A DNA stretch of 64,000 nucleotides, taken from the NCBI GenBank assembly GCA_963814095.1, contig CAWFBT010000004.1, positions 27,632 to 91,631 of the forward strand, written 5' to 3'. The translations under genes were made by a program, and so were the position numbers. The stretch is from JACVRW01 sp963814095. GTDB lineage: Bacteria; Actinomycetota; Thermoleophilia; Solirubrobacterales; Thermoleophilaceae. The notes under the pieces are model-generated. The model had not been told where the DNA came from. It searched no databases and saw only the letters and a list, made by a program, of their open reading frames with translations. Of the stretch, positions 49,186 through 58,040 are shown piece by piece; position 1 is the first letter of the stretch; the number at the start of each line of letters is the position of its first letter.

Positions 49186-50586
49186 CTAGCCGGGCAGCGG
49201 GAAGCTCACCGGGCTGCGGTTACCGTCGCGGTCGACGGCCCGCACGCCGAACTGGAAGTTGTCCTTGGACATGCCCTGGACCGTGTAGCTCGTGACGTTG
49301 CCGACCCGGATGGTGTGGGTCCATTCGGGCTCGGTCGTCTCACGCCACACGACCTCGTATCCGGCCAGGTCGGGCTCCGGGTTCGGCTCCCAGGTGAGGT
49401 CGGTGTCGTTCGTGAGCTCGGCGGTGAGGACGCGCGCATTGCGCGGCTGTGCCGGGGCGAGCGCGATCGCCGCGAGCGCCGACGCGTTCACGCGCGCGAC
49501 CCTCGCCGTGTAGTCGAAGTCGACGAACTGGATCAGGTCACCGAACTGGACGCCGTTCTCCACGCGCACGTCCTGATGCTGATGGGCGAAGTTCTCGTTC
49601 GGCTCCGTGAATCGGACGGCGGCGTAGCCGCGCTCGAGGAACGGGATCTGGTCGCCGCCGCGCAGGAAGCGGTCGCGCCGGAAGATCAGGCGCACCGTCA
49701 TCCGTGTTGCCCGGTTCTCGCCCGCCTCCTTGATGTAGCGGGCCAGCTGACGCGACGGGCCGTCGTTCTCGCCCCCGATCGAGCGCCGCAGCGCGGCCTG
49801 CTCGGGGGTCTCGCTGGTCGGCACGCCCTCGTTGAAGAGCCGGACGCTGAACGGGTCGCGCCTGCCGTCGTCGCCGACGGAGCTGCCGACGATGTCGTTG
49901 GTGAACATGCCGGCGATGTTGCGGCCCTGCTGCTTCGCCTGCTCCGCGAAGAACGTCGAGCCGAACAGGCCCTGCTCCTCGCCCGCGACCGCCATGAAGA
50001 CGATCGTCGCGTCGAACCGGCGCTGCGCCATCACGCGCGCCGCCTCCAGCACCGCAGCGACGCCGGAGGCGTCGTCGTTGGCGCCCGGGGCGTCGCAGAC
50101 CGCGTCGTTTGGATCGCTGCAGCGCGAGTCGTAGTGCCCGCTCACGACGTAGACGCGTTCGGCCGACTCCGGCTGGGTGCCGCGCAGCGTCGCAACGATG
50201 TTGGTGATGGGCGTATCCACGGGGACCCGCGGCGGGGTCGCGGGCTGGGTGAAGGTCTGCTTCTCGACCGTCATGCGGCCGTTCGAGGCTGCCGCGTAGC
50301 GCGAGAACTCCTGGAACAGCCAGTCGGCGGCGGCGCCGATGCCGCGGTTCGGGTCTGTCTGCGACGACAGCGTGTGGCGGGTCCCGAAGCTCACCAGCTT
50401 GCGGATCGAGCGCTCGATGTTGCGCGAGCTGATCTCCCTCACCAGCGCGGCGGTGGCCGGCTGCAGCGGCGGGCCCTTCAGCTCGTGCTTCGGAGCGCCT
50501 GTGGAGGGCTGCTGCATCACAACGACAGCAACAGCGACGGACAGGACAAGAACGGCGACCGCGGCCGAACGACGCAGGTTACGCAT
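49186..50586 (-). CDS. Secreted M28-family zinc aminopeptidase
   Basis: Product of 466 residues with signal peptide (SAAVAVLVLSVAVAVVVM). The M28 site is visible: YVVSGHYDSRC (His and Asp), CDAPGANDDASGVAAVLEAA (bridging Asp), MAVAGEEQGLFGS (Glu base and ligand), MFTNDIVGSS (Asp) and a late His in ENFAHQHQDVR. The C-terminal ~90 residues form an FN3-like domain (PRNARVLTAELTNDTDLTWE ... FGVRAVDRDGNRSPV). It cleaves extracellular peptides. It stands alone between the NAGPA-like gene (40 bases) and the F420-type gene. Confidence 0.88.
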   Translation of the reverse strand: MRNLRRSAAVAVLVLSVAVAVVVMQQPSTGAPKHELKGPPLQPATAALVREISSRNIERSIRKLVSFGTRHTLSSQTDPNRGIGAAADWLFQEFSRYAAASNGRMTVEKQTFTQPATPPRVPVDTPITNIVATLRGTQPESAERVYVVSGHYDSRCSDPNDAVCDAPGANDDASGVAAVLEAARVMAQRRFDATIVFMAVAGEEQGLFGSTFFAEQAKQQGRNIAGMFTNDIVGSSVGDDGRRDPFSVRLFNEGVPTSETPEQAALRRSIGGENDGPSRQLARYIKEAGENRATRMTVRLIFRRDRFLRGGDQIPFLERGYAAVRFTEPNENFAHQHQDVRVENGVQFGDLIQFVDFDYTARVARVNASALAAIALAPAQPRNARVLTAELTNDTDLTWEPNPEPDLAGYEVVWRETTEPEWTHTIRVGNVTSYTVQGMSKDNFQFGVRAVDRDGNRSPVSFPLPG

Positions 50587-50647
50587 GGCTTCTCCCTCTC
50601 AGCGAACTGCGTCTCGCGGTACCCGGGGCCGCCCCGGGCGATGCGCT

Positions 50648-51094
50648 CTAGCGCGCCAGGATTCGGAAGACGGGGTGGTCCGGCGCGATGCGGCGGAGCT
50701 CGTCGTCGCTGGAGTCCGGGCCCACGCCGTCGAAGAAGGCGCCGACCTCCCACTTCCAGCGCTCGAGGTACGGGCGCAGGATCGCCGGCTTGTCCTCGTC
50801 CGGGAGCTCCTCGGCGGTGAAGCCCTGCGCCCTCCGCCCCACGAGCAGGCGCCCCTCCCCGCTGGCCCGCAGGTTGCGCACCCAGTGGGTGTGCCCACGC
50901 GCCGCGACGAGGTACTGGGTGCCGTCGAGGGTCAGCAGGTTGACCGGCGTTCGCCGCGGCTCACCGCTCTTGCGGCCGCGCAGCTCGAGCACGCGCGACC
51001 CGGCGATACTCACGCCCGCCCGCGTGAGCAGGGCGACGGCCGGGTTGAAGACGTGCTGCGTGAACCAGCCGGGCCGCTGGTAGCGGTCAGCCAT
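50648..51094 (-). CDS. Deazaflavin (F420)-dependent nitroreductase-family oxidoreductase
   Basis: Product of 148 residues, the size of DDN-like proteins. It has VLELRGRKSGEPRRTPVNLL and YLVAARGHTHWVRNLRASGE, the strands that bind the F420 phosphate and deazaflavin. Members reduce quinones or nitro compounds using F420H2. It starts 12 bases after the TetR gene on the same strand, so it is probably the repressor's own target. Confidence 0.88.
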   Translation of the reverse strand: MADRYQRPGWFTQHVFNPAVALLTRAGVSIAGSRVLELRGRKSGEPRRTPVNLLTLDGTQYLVAARGHTHWVRNLRASGEGRLLVGRRAQGFTAEELPDEDKPAILRPYLERWKWEVGAFFDGVGPDSSDDELRRIAPDHPVFRILAR

Positions 51095-51106
51095 GGCGAC
51101 AGGCTC

Positions 51107-51697
51107 TCACAGCGCTGACGTCACAAGCCTCGTGCCGACGTCGACCGGCACCTCCTTCGGGACGTCGGGGTTGTCGATCCACCACAGCGCGAGTCCGGCG
51201 AGACCGTTCGTGAGGGCCTCGGCCGTCGGCTCGACCTGGCCGGCGGGGATGCGCCCGTCCGCGTACCGGGTGATGAACGCGGCGATCACCTCGCGCGCCC
51301 GCAGGTTCACGCGCCGCCGCAGCGCCTGGATCTCGTCGTCGCCCGAGCGGTCGCGGAACAGCATGAACCACGCATGCTGGTTCTCGCGGACATAGTCGAA
51401 CCAGTGCTCGAGGATCGCTCGTACGAGCTGGTCGGCCTCGAGGCCCTGGGGATCGATCGCCTCGATGAAGCTCGGCAGGTCCGCCTCGTGCGCCTCGAGC
51501 AGCGCCATGTAGAGGGCCTGCTTCGAGTCGAAGTGGCGATAGACGATCGGCTTCGTCACGTGCGCGGCAGCCGCGATGTCCTCGATGCGGGCGCCCGCGT
51601 AGCCCTCGCGTCCGAAGACCTTGCCGGCCGCGCGGACGATCAGGGCGCGCCGCTCTTCGCCGGGGATGCGGCGCTGCTCGGGCATGCGAGTCGCCAT
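51107..51697 (-). CDS. TetR-family transcriptional regulator
   Basis: Product of 196 residues. The N-terminal HTH is RALIVRAAGKVFGREGYAGA, then IEDIAAAAHVTKPIVYRHFD and SKQALYMALLEAHE, standard for TetR. The C-terminal ligand domain has WFDYVRENQHAWFMLFRDRS and LAGLALWWIDNPDVPKEV. The gene is divergent from the cupin gene at 51771, and the 73-base gap contains paired GTTAC/GTAAC sites (51699-51741), so it probably controls both directions. Confidence 0.93.
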   Translation of the reverse strand: MATRMPEQRRIPGEERRALIVRAAGKVFGREGYAGARIEDIAAAAHVTKPIVYRHFDSKQALYMALLEAHEADLPSFIEAIDPQGLEADQLVRAILEHWFDYVRENQHAWFMLFRDRSGDDEIQALRRRVNLRAREVIAAFITRYADGRIPAGQVEPTAEALTNGLAGLALWWIDNPDVPKEVPVDVGTRLVTSAL

Positions 51698-51698
51698 G

Positions 51699-51741
51699 GT
51701 TACCGAAGAGTAACTTGCGTGCTAAGTTACCCGCAAGTAAC
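51699..51741. promoter_or_regulatory. Probable TetR operator: two GTTAC/GTAAC pairs
   Basis: GTTAC at 51699 and GTAAC at 51710 form one inverted pair, and GTTAC at 51726 and GTAAC at 51737 another; starts within each pair are 11 bases apart and the pairs are 27 bases apart. The inner boxes also make a perfect palindrome, GTAACTT (51710-51716) with AAGTTAC (51724-51730). The array lies between the divergent TetR and cupin starts and directly abuts the TetR ATG. Confidence 0.7.
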
Positions 51742-51770
51742 CGCCACTACCGCCGATCGAGAGGAGCCTC

Positions 51771-52265
51771 ATGCCCGCCCCGGTCCATGACCCCGTGCAC
51801 CGCGCCAGCTACACCTTCGAGCCCGACGGCGAGAACCTCTGGGTCGAGACACGGCTCGAGCCGGGCGGCGCCCTTCCGCCCCACCTCCATCCGCGCCAGG
51901 AGGAGCACTGGACCGTCCTGGAGGGCGAGGTTCGCTTCCAGCTCGGTTCGGACAAGCGCGTGATCGGCCCTGATGATGGCTCGATCCTGGTCAAGCCCGG
52001 CACGAAGCACGGGCTCGAGAGCACCGGCGCCGAGGCGCACCTGCGCTGCTACGTCGTGCCGGCGCTCGACCTTCAGGAGTTCCTGACCGAGAGCGCTGCG
52101 GCGGCCCGCGAGGGACTCTTCATGCGCGGCGGCATCCCGCGCAGCCTGCGCGGCGCCCGCTGGGCGGCCAGCTTCCTGAAGAAGTACCGCGACGACGTCG
52201 TGATGACGTTCCCGCCGCGCTTCGTGCAGTCGGCGATGATCGCGCTGCTGGGGCGCTCCGGCTGA
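51771..52265 (+). CDS. Cupin-domain protein
   Basis: Product of 164 residues with a good Shine-Dalgarno (GAGGAG). The cupin motif 1 is LPPHLHPRQEEHWTVLEGEV (His-x-His ... Glu) and motif 2 VKPGTKHGLESTGAEAHLRC, giving a metal site in a small beta-barrel. Metal and substrate are unknown; single-cupin proteins next to TetR genes often bind or oxidise small ligands. It shares its control region with the TetR gene. Confidence 0.88.
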   Translation: MPAPVHDPVHRASYTFEPDGENLWVETRLEPGGALPPHLHPRQEEHWTVLEGEVRFQLGSDKRVIGPDDGSILVKPGTKHGLESTGAEAHLRCYVVPALDLQEFLTESAAAAREGLFMRGGIPRSLRGARWAASFLKKYRDDVVMTFPPRFVQSAMIALLGRSG

Positions 52266-52274
52266 GCGCAGGGC

Positions 52275-52463
52275 TCAGCCCTGGCGCCCGGCGGCGCCGA
52301 CCCGGCGGAGAACCACGACCTGCGCGGCGATCGCGACCGCCAGGCAGGCGATCCCGATCACGTTGAGAGCGGTCCATCCGGACCCGACACCCGTGGCGAG
52401 CAGGGCGACGAGACCGACGCTCATGAGGGTCAGCGCGATGAGGGCACGACGTTCGGTGCTCAT
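52275..52463 (-). CDS. Small two-helix membrane protein
   Basis: Product of 62 residues with two hydrophobic segments (ALTLMSVGLVALLATGV and LNVIGIACLAVAIAAQVVVL) flanked by Arg. It begins MSTERRALI and ends RRVGAAGRQG, consistent with a real small inner-membrane protein. It lies between the convergent cupin gene and the hydrolase gene. No family recognised. Confidence 0.6.
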   Translation of the reverse strand: MSTERRALIALTLMSVGLVALLATGVGSGWTALNVIGIACLAVAIAAQVVVLRRVGAAGRQG

Positions 52464-52539
52464 GCAGTCGATATCGGACCGCGGAGCCGATCCCGTGAGT
52501 ACTGCATGGGCCGCGAGCCATGGGCACTAGGGTCCGACC

Positions 52540-53496
52540 ATGCCCGACGCCACGGAGACACCTACGCCCGCGGAGGCCCGGCGGCTTCCTCCGCAGGACT
52601 TCGAGCTCAAGGAGATCACGCTCCACGGCCACCGTGTGGCCTACCGCAGCGCCGGGAGCGGCCCGGCCATAGTCCTCGTACACGGCATCACCTCCACCTC
52701 CGCCACCTGGGATCGAGTGATGCCGTACCTGGCCGCTCGATTCACGGTCATCGCCCCTGATCTCCTTGGACACGGCCAGTCCGCGAAGCCGCGAGGCGAC
52801 TACTCGCTCGGCGCGTACGCCAGTGGTGTTCGCGATCTCATGGTCACGCTCGGCCAGGAGAGCGCCACGTTCGTCGGTCATTCCCTCGGCGGCGGCGTGG
52901 CGATGCAGCTCGCCTATCAATTCCCCGAGCGGTGCGAGCGGCTTGTACTGGTCGACAGCGGCGGACTTGGTCGCGAGGTCAACCTGCTGCTACGCGCGGC
53001 GACCCTACCGCTGTCCGAGGTCGTGCTTCCGCTGTTGGCTAACGCTCGGCTGCTCGAGGCCGGCCACGCAATCGGACGCGCGCTCGGGCGAGTCGGGCTG
53101 AAGGCCGGCACCGACATAGCGGAGCTGGCTCGTGGTCACGCCTCTTTGGCCGACCCGGACGCCAGGGCCGCGTTCGTGCACACGCTCCGCACGATCGTGG
53201 AGCCCGGGGGCCAACGAGTCGACGCCAGCGACCGGCTGTATCTGGCCGAGAACATCCCGTTCATGCTCGTATGGGGAGACCGCGATCCGATCATCCCGGT
53301 CGAGCACGGCATAGCCGCGCACGAGCTCGTGCCTTCCAGCCGGCTCGAAGTCTTCGAGGGGGCCGGTCACTTCCCCCATCTAGACGACCCGCAACGTTTT
53401 CTCGACGTGCTGCTCGATTTCATCGACACGACCGACCCGGCCGACGCGGACGCGGAAACTTGGAAGGACCTGCTGAAGACAGGCCGTCGCGAATAG
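52540..53496 (+). CDS. Alpha/beta hydrolase
   Basis: Product of 318 residues. The fold is plain: IVLVHGITSTSATWDRVMPY (oxyanion strand), APDLLGHGQSAKPRGDYSLG, nucleophile elbow FVGHSLGGGVAMQLAYQFPE, Asp in LVWGDRDPIIPVEHGIAAHE and His in EGAGHFPHLDDPQRFLDVL, so the Ser-Asp-His triad is complete. It resembles MhpC/epoxide-hydrolase-like esterases. Cytoplasmic; substrate unknown. It stands alone on the plus strand. Confidence 0.92.
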   Translation: MPDATETPTPAEARRLPPQDFELKEITLHGHRVAYRSAGSGPAIVLVHGITSTSATWDRVMPYLAARFTVIAPDLLGHGQSAKPRGDYSLGAYASGVRDLMVTLGQESATFVGHSLGGGVAMQLAYQFPERCERLVLVDSGGLGREVNLLLRAATLPLSEVVLPLLANARLLEAGHAIGRALGRVGLKAGTDIAELARGHASLADPDARAAFVHTLRTIVEPGGQRVDASDRLYLAENIPFMLVWGDRDPIIPVEHGIAAHELVPSSRLEVFEGAGHFPHLDDPQRFLDVLLDFIDTTDPADADAETWKDLLKTGRRE

Positions 53497-53577
53497 CGCT
53501 CCGTGCCGCCGTCGAAGGCTCGAGGGCGGGTGTCCCGAGCGAGGTGAGTGGGGCGTGACGGAATCCCTTGGGGCAGG

Positions 53578-54403
53578 CTACGCCGGAGCCGCCGGCCCGT
53601 CGCGGATCACAGCGCGTACCTGGTCGATCGATGGCGCGTCCCATGGGAACTCGACGAGCCACCAGGTGGCGCCTGCTGCGGCGTACGGCGCCGGATCGTC
53701 GCCGGGCGGGAGGGCGACGACGACGTCGTACGGCTCCGTTGGGTCCCTGCCGGCCTCCCTGCGCAGCGCCGCGAGGCGAGCGACGATCTCGGCGAGCTGT
53801 TCCGGGTGGTCCAGGCCGAGCGGGAAGAAACCCTGGTGCCTCGCCGCCCGGCGCACCGGCCTGGGTTTGCCGTAGTAGCCCGCGACCCACACCGGTACGC
53901 CCGGCCGCTGGACCGGCCGGGGCAGGAAACGCATGCCATCGACTGTGTAGTGGTCGCCGCGGTGGTGCACCGGTTCGCCCGACCAGGCGGCCGCCAGGAT
54001 CTCGAGCGACTCGTCCAGCATGCTTGCGCGTTTGCGGTCGTCGAGCTCCTCGCCGGTGATCGAGTACTCGCTCGCGAACCCGTCGCTCCCCAGGCCGACG
54101 CCGAGCGTAAGTCGGCCACCGCTGAGCCGTGTCGAGCGTCGCCGTTTCCCGGGCCACCTTTACAGGCCTGCGTCGCGCCAGCGGTGTCACCATCGGGCCC
54201 AGCCGGATCCGCTCTGTGGCCGTGGCCATCGCTGCCAGCGTGATCCACGGGTCGGCCACGTCGACCACAGGCTCCTGAAAGCGCAGGTTGTCCCACACGA
54301 ACACTCCGTGCCAGCCCGCCGCCTCCGCCTCGGCAGACAGGCGCGCGACGACCGCCGGGTCGGCCAGCTCATCGAATAGGGGCAGGAACAGTCCTGAGCG
54401 CAT
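53578..54403 (-). CDS. LLM-class flavin/F420-dependent oxidoreductase (frameshifted as given)
   Basis: The first frame (ATG 54403, or TTG 54412) reads SGLFLPLFDELADPAVVARL, WHGVFVWDNLRFQEPVVDVA and MATATERIRLGPMVTPLARR, all typical of luciferase-like monooxygenases. At 54130 an extra base disrupts ETATLDRLSGGRLTLGVGLG; the next frame resumes at once and continues DESLEILAAAWSGEPVHHRG, RPGVPVWVAGYYGKPRPVRR and AAGATWWLVEFPWDAPSID. Repaired length is about 275 residues. It would oxidise or reduce a small substrate with FMN or F420. Confidence 0.85.
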
Positions 54404-54477
54404 GCGAGACAACGCTACGGGACCGCGGCGATGGGAACCGAGGCGATACCGCTATATCGCGGGATACTGAAGGGGCG

Positions 54478-54954
54478 ATGTCGAAGGAGAACGTGGAGAC
54501 ACTCAAGCGCGAGCGACAGGCCCACGGCCGATCCCAAGCGGGATCAGCGATGTCGGACGACAGTGTGGAGGTGGTGCGCAGGGCGTGGGAGGCCTGGGAG
54601 CGCGGGGATATGGAGGCCGTGTTCGACTTCTATGACCCTGACATCGAGTGGGACATGTCCGAGTCAGAGGTCCCAGACATGGGCGTCTATCGAGGACACG
54701 AGGGGGTGCGGAAATTCTTCCTCGAGTGGATGGCACCCTTCCACGACTACTACGCGCATGCAGAGGACATCACGCTCGGCAGCGAAGGCGTGCTCGTACG
54801 CATGAGGCAGGGTGGGCGCGGGAAGGAAAGCGGCGTTGACGTGGAGATGCCTCCCTTGTGGCAGCTCTACAGACTCCAGGCTGGCCGCGCCGTGCGTGTC
54901 GAGATCTACCGCGACGAGCACCGCGCCCTCGAAGCCGCCGGGCTGCGGAAGTAG
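54478..54954 (+). CDS. SnoaL-like (NTF2-fold) protein
   Basis: Product of 158 residues. The core SVEVVRRAWEAWERGDMEAV, FYDPDIEWDMSESEVPDMG and YRGHEGVRKFFLEWMAPFHD is the usual NTF2-like/SnoaL pattern found in many copies in actinobacteria, ending EHRALEAAGLRK. It begins MSKENVETLKRER and then repeats a second start-like segment (MSDDSVEVV at 54550), so the first 24 residues look like a duplicated or leftover start. Function not predictable. Confidence 0.82.
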   Translation: MSKENVETLKRERQAHGRSQAGSAMSDDSVEVVRRAWEAWERGDMEAVFDFYDPDIEWDMSESEVPDMGVYRGHEGVRKFFLEWMAPFHDYYAHAEDITLGSEGVLVRMRQGGRGKESGVDVEMPPLWQLYRLQAGRAVRVEIYRDEHRALEAAGLRK

Positions 54955-55062
54955 CTCGCGAGTACCCGCCTGGGACGAGCAGCGACTGTCCTCGATGCCC
55001 AGCTGCCAAGCAGCTTCACCGCCGGCAGGCGCGCCCAAGGTCGGCCGGCGTGTCGACGTCGC

Positions 55063-55881
55063 TTATGCCGCGCGCACGTCGAACCGCGTGAGTGTCACAG
55101 GGCCGAACGAAGTGAGCAGCGCGACGTCGACGGCGTCGCGGCCACGCCCGACGACCACGCGGCCGACACGGCGGCGGTTGTTGCGGGCGTCGAAGGTGTG
55201 CCATGCCCCGTCGAGGTAGACCTCGAACCAGGCGGCGAAGTCCATGGGTTCGGCGGGCAACGGGGCGTCAATCTCCGGGATGTAGCCGCACACGTAGCGC
55301 GCCGGGATGTTCAACGCGCGGCAGAACGTAATCGCCAGGTGGGCGAAGTCGCGGCATACGCCCTGACCGGCGCGGTAGGCATCGACCGCCGTGGTCCATG
55401 GGTTCGACGCGCCGGCGACCCATTCGAGGTGACCGTGCACGAAGTCGACGATCGCCTGGACGCGCTCCCAGCCGGGCGCGAGGTTCCCAAAGCGCTGCCA
55501 CGCCTCGTGGCCAAGCTCGTCGGGCAGGCAGAAACGGCTCGGCATCACGAACGCGATGTGCTCGTCGGGCAGTGCCATGATCGGCGTCTCCGGTGTGCCG
55601 GGGGAGATCCGGTCGCTTGGCGAGGACAGCACGACCTCGGCCTCGTAGACGATGTGTGACGCGCCGGCTGGGATGGTGACCCGTTCGCAGCGGTTGCCGA
55701 ACAGGTCGATATAGCCGTGATGGTCGGCGCCAGTCTCCCAGTGTTCGGCACGAACCTGGAGATCGCGCCCGGACGGAGCGACCTGAAGCACCGCCGACAC
55801 CGGCTGCGGCGTCTCGAAACCGAAGGTGCATCCCACCTTGAGAGCCAGCGGCCTGTCGTGGTCGACGGGAACGCGGTGCAC
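55063..55881 (-). CDS. Transglutaminase-like protein
   Basis: Product of about 272 residues from a GTG at 55881 (a GTG at 55836 is also possible; the frame is open to 56064). The N-terminal beta domain has VGCTFGFETPQPVSAVLQVA. The transglutaminase core has the Cys in GQGVCRDFAHLAITFCRALN, the His in AAWFEVYLDGAWHTFDARNN and a following Asp. Such proteins act as peptidases or cross-linking enzymes; the bacterial ones are often proteases of unknown target. No signal peptide is seen. Confidence 0.85.
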   Translation of the reverse strand: MHRVPVDHDRPLALKVGCTFGFETPQPVSAVLQVAPSGRDLQVRAEHWETGADHHGYIDLFGNRCERVTIPAGASHIVYEAEVVLSSPSDRISPGTPETPIMALPDEHIAFVMPSRFCLPDELGHEAWQRFGNLAPGWERVQAIVDFVHGHLEWVAGASNPWTTAVDAYRAGQGVCRDFAHLAITFCRALNIPARYVCGYIPEIDAPLPAEPMDFAAWFEVYLDGAWHTFDARNNRRRVGRVVVGRGRDAVDVALLTSFGPVTLTRFDVRAA

Positions 55882-55945
55882 GCTACCCCCTCGGTGCCTG
55901 TCGGCCCGATCTATGCGGCCGAGATCCAGACCGCTCAGGTGAGAT

Positions 55946-56110
55946 TCAGCGGTCGCCTCCGGCCAGCGTGTCGCCGGGCAGGCCCGGATCCTGTGCCGCC
56001 GCGCGCTTGCGGGCGTCCTTCTTCGCTTTCTTCTCGAGCCGACGCTCGAGAAGTCTGCGTTCACGGTTGAGCTTCGCCATCGTGGTCTTTCTCTTGCCGC
56101 TTGAGGCCAT
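55946..56110 (-). CDS. Very basic small protein
   Basis: Product of 54 residues from ATG 56110, preceded by GGGAGGA; an internal ATG at 56080 is a second possibility. The sequence is rich in Lys and Arg (SGKRKTTMAKLNRERRLLER, KKAKKDARKRAAAQ) and ends in an acidic-neutral tail. A single charged helix is expected, perhaps binding nucleic acid. Its neighbour on the same strand is the cold-shock gene. Confidence 0.6.
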   Translation of the reverse strand: MASSGKRKTTMAKLNRERRLLERRLEKKAKKDARKRAAAQDPGLPGDTLAGGDR

Positions 56111-56216
56111 GCTTGTCCTCCCGAGTTGTGGACTTCCGAGCGCGTCGCCCGTCACGCAGGGCCGAGAAGACGGAGGGCCTGCGCGCGAGCCCTGCGTCGC
56201 TCATCGAACCGTAGGC

Positions 56217-56420
56217 CTAGAGCACCTCGACGTTCGCGGCCGCCGGGCCCTTGGTCCCCTGCTCGGCGTCGTAGCTCACCTTCGCGCCCTCGGCCAGCGA
56301 CTTGAAGCCGCTGCCTTGAATCGCGTTGTGGTGCACGAACAGATCGCTGCCCGGCTCGTCCGGTGTGATGAATCCGTAGCCCTTGTCGTCGCTGAACCAC
56401 TTCACGGTTCCTGTAGCCAT
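56217..56420 (-). CDS. csp: Cold-shock domain protein (CspA family)
   Basis: Product of 67 residues, complete. It has the two RNA-binding motifs KGYGFITPD and DLFVHHNAI in MATGTVKWFSDDKGYGFITP and onward, and ends ANVEVL. It binds single-stranded RNA and DNA as a chaperone. The ATG at 56420 follows GGAGGGACAAAG. The gap upstream (56421-56910) presumably carries its promoter and leader; it holds one long hairpin (56723-56756) and no convincing gene. Confidence 0.95.
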   Translation of the reverse strand: MATGTVKWFSDDKGYGFITPDEPGSDLFVHHNAIQGSGFKSLAEGAKVSYDAEQGTKGPAAANVEVL

Positions 56421-56722
56421 CTTTGTCCCTCCGGGATATGTGCACTGCGAGACGCGGAGGGTGCTCAGAGGCAACGACGGCGACAACGCGGGGCACTGCT
56501 TTGGGCGAGCGGACACCCGACCCGTAGGCCGAGTCTAGCCTTTGATGCTCCTGACCGAGCGAGCCGGGACGCCCCGCGGCGTCACAACATGCCGCTGCCG
56601 GTGGACTAGCCGGCATCCGCACCTGACGACCGCTTCCGCTTTCGCTTCACGGCGACAGCGGCGCTCTGCAGCAGCGGGACGACAGCCGCCCCACGAGTCC
56701 TTGGCGAATCGAGCCGTCTGAC

Positions 56723-56756
56723 CACCTCGGGCCGGGGAACCCGGTGGCCCGAGGTG
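56723..56756. terminator. Perfect 11-bp inverted repeat in the gap between csp and the coiled-coil gene
   Basis: CACCTCGGGCC (56723-56733) pairs with GGCCCGAGGTG (56746-56756) around a 12-base loop that itself contains GGG and CCC. A short T-rich stretch (GATTTGTTC) follows on the plus strand. It could end transcription from either side. The rest of the 56421-56910 gap shows nothing else I can support. Confidence 0.5.
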
Positions 56757-56910
56757 GATTTGTTCAGCCGAGGGAGGGGACAAGTCGTCGCTCGTCCCGG
56801 GTATCGCTTCCGAATGCGCTCCTGAACCTCCCGGGAACTGCCGGCCGTCCGTGCCGTTTCGCCAGATGCGTGTACACGCGTTCTCGTGACTTCCGCCCCT
56901 GTGGCACACC

Positions 56911-57456
56911 TTGAGTCAAGCCCGGCCGCCGTGGGTAGGCGTTCGTCAGTTGACTGCCCGGCAACCACCTGAGGAGCCGACGCGCTCGCTTCCAGAGGCC
57001 CGCCCGGTCGCGACCGAGCACACGGTCGTGCGAACTGAGGCCGAGGAGAGGCTGTGGACCGACGTGCTCGACCGGCTGGGCTCCTTGCGCACGGGGCTCG
57101 TCGTCGTCGGTGTGATCGCGCTCGCGGCACTCGGCGTCGCGCTTTGGGCGCTGCTCGATGGCGTCGGCGACCCGGACCGGGAGGACGCGAGCCGGGTGCG
57201 CGTCGAGCGGCTTGCGGACCGCGTCGATCGTCTCGAGAGCGAGGTCGGTGAGTCGGCGTCGAAGGGCGGTGTGGCGGCGATCCGCGCCGGGCAGCGGGCT
57301 CTCCAGCGGCGAGTACAGGCGCTCGAGGCGACGGTCGAGGAGTCCCGGGCAGCGGCCGAGGACGTCGGGGAAATCGCCAGCACGGTTGGGGCGCTCCAGG
57401 ACAGTGTTGATGCACTCGAGCAACGGTTAGAGGCCGTCGAACAGCAGCAACCCTGA
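56911..57456 (+). CDS. Single-pass membrane protein with coiled coil
   Basis: Product of up to 181 residues. A cytoplasmic N-terminal part (EAEERLWTDVLDRLGSLR) is followed by one membrane helix (TGLVVVGVIALAALGVALWAL) and then a long heptad-rich coiled coil (RVERLADRVDRLESEVGE ... ALQRRVQALEATVEES ... LEQRLEAVEQQQ). The start is uncertain: TTG at 56911 or TTG at 56950. The antisense frame is long but has no recognisable features. Function unknown; such proteins often organise membrane complexes. Confidence 0.7.
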   Translation: MSQARPPWVGVRQLTARQPPEEPTRSLPEARPVATEHTVVRTEAEERLWTDVLDRLGSLRTGLVVVGVIALAALGVALWALLDGVGDPDREDASRVRVERLADRVDRLESEVGESASKGGVAAIRAGQRALQRRVQALEATVEESRAAAEDVGEIASTVGALQDSVDALEQRLEAVEQQQP

Positions 57457-57780
57457 GGCGGACCGAACGTATCCTCAAAGCCGTGGGGCTGCGGGAGTAG
57501 TCGCTGAAGCCCTCTCAGCCCTCGTGCGAGCCAGATACCGATGCTCCTTCACCACCGGGCGTTCTCAGAGCCGCCTCTACGCAAAGTGCGGGGTCAGTCT
57601 TAGGTCCGGCCCCCAGCGGTCTTGAAAGGACGAGCGCAGCGACCTAGCTTGAACGATGGTCCACGGCGGCACTCCACGGCCGGGACCACCAGTGTTCCTG
57701 CGCGGGCCTCCTTTCGAGGGCGGCCTTCGGTGTCCACACAGGCGTGTAGAGGGGGCCGGCCTCAGGCGGCGATCAGGGGG
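57457..57780. other. Gap with a SnoaL-type C-terminal relic
   Basis: Bases 57471-57500 read ILKAVGLRE and a stop, the usual C-terminal tail of SnoaL-like proteins (compare EHRALEAAGLRK at 54954). The remaining bases to 57780 hold no supported gene. This is the left boundary zone of the mobile-element region. Confidence 0.4.
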
Positions 57781-58023
57781 TCATCGCTCGGCGCGGCCCC
57801 CTCCGCGTTTGCCGGTGCGGTTACGCCACGCCCTCTTCCCGCACCGTTCGCAGAGGATGAACCCGCCGCGCACGGGGCCTTCGTGTCCGAACAGCCAGCA
57901 CCTCGGGCGGTTGGCTAGCCCCGAGAGGTACTCGTACTCGATCATCAACTGGCGCACCAATCGGCGCGTGATGAAGCGCTCCGCGAGGTCCCGGGCTACG
58001 CGGTTTCGCGGCCGCCTGTACAT
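57781..58023 (-). CDS. Small zinc-ribbon protein of the left element
   Basis: Product of 80 residues. A basic N-terminal helix (RVARDLAERFITRRLVRQLM) precedes a putative zinc site made by CWLFGHEG and ILCERCGKRAW, and a very basic tail. It starts 17 bases after the small gene at 58041 on the same strand, so the two form an operon. Small Zn proteins of this kind are common in phages and integrative elements; function unknown. Confidence 0.6.
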   Translation of the reverse strand: MYRRPRNRVARDLAERFITRRLVRQLMIEYEYLSGLANRPRCWLFGHEGPVRGGFILCERCGKRAWRNRTGKRGGGRAER

Positions 58024-58040
58024 CCTCGTTATCCCCCGGC

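Noticed and set aside
56764..57423. A 219-codon minus-strand open frame
   Set aside because: It is antisense to the membrane coiled-coil protein, whose helix and heptads are convincing.
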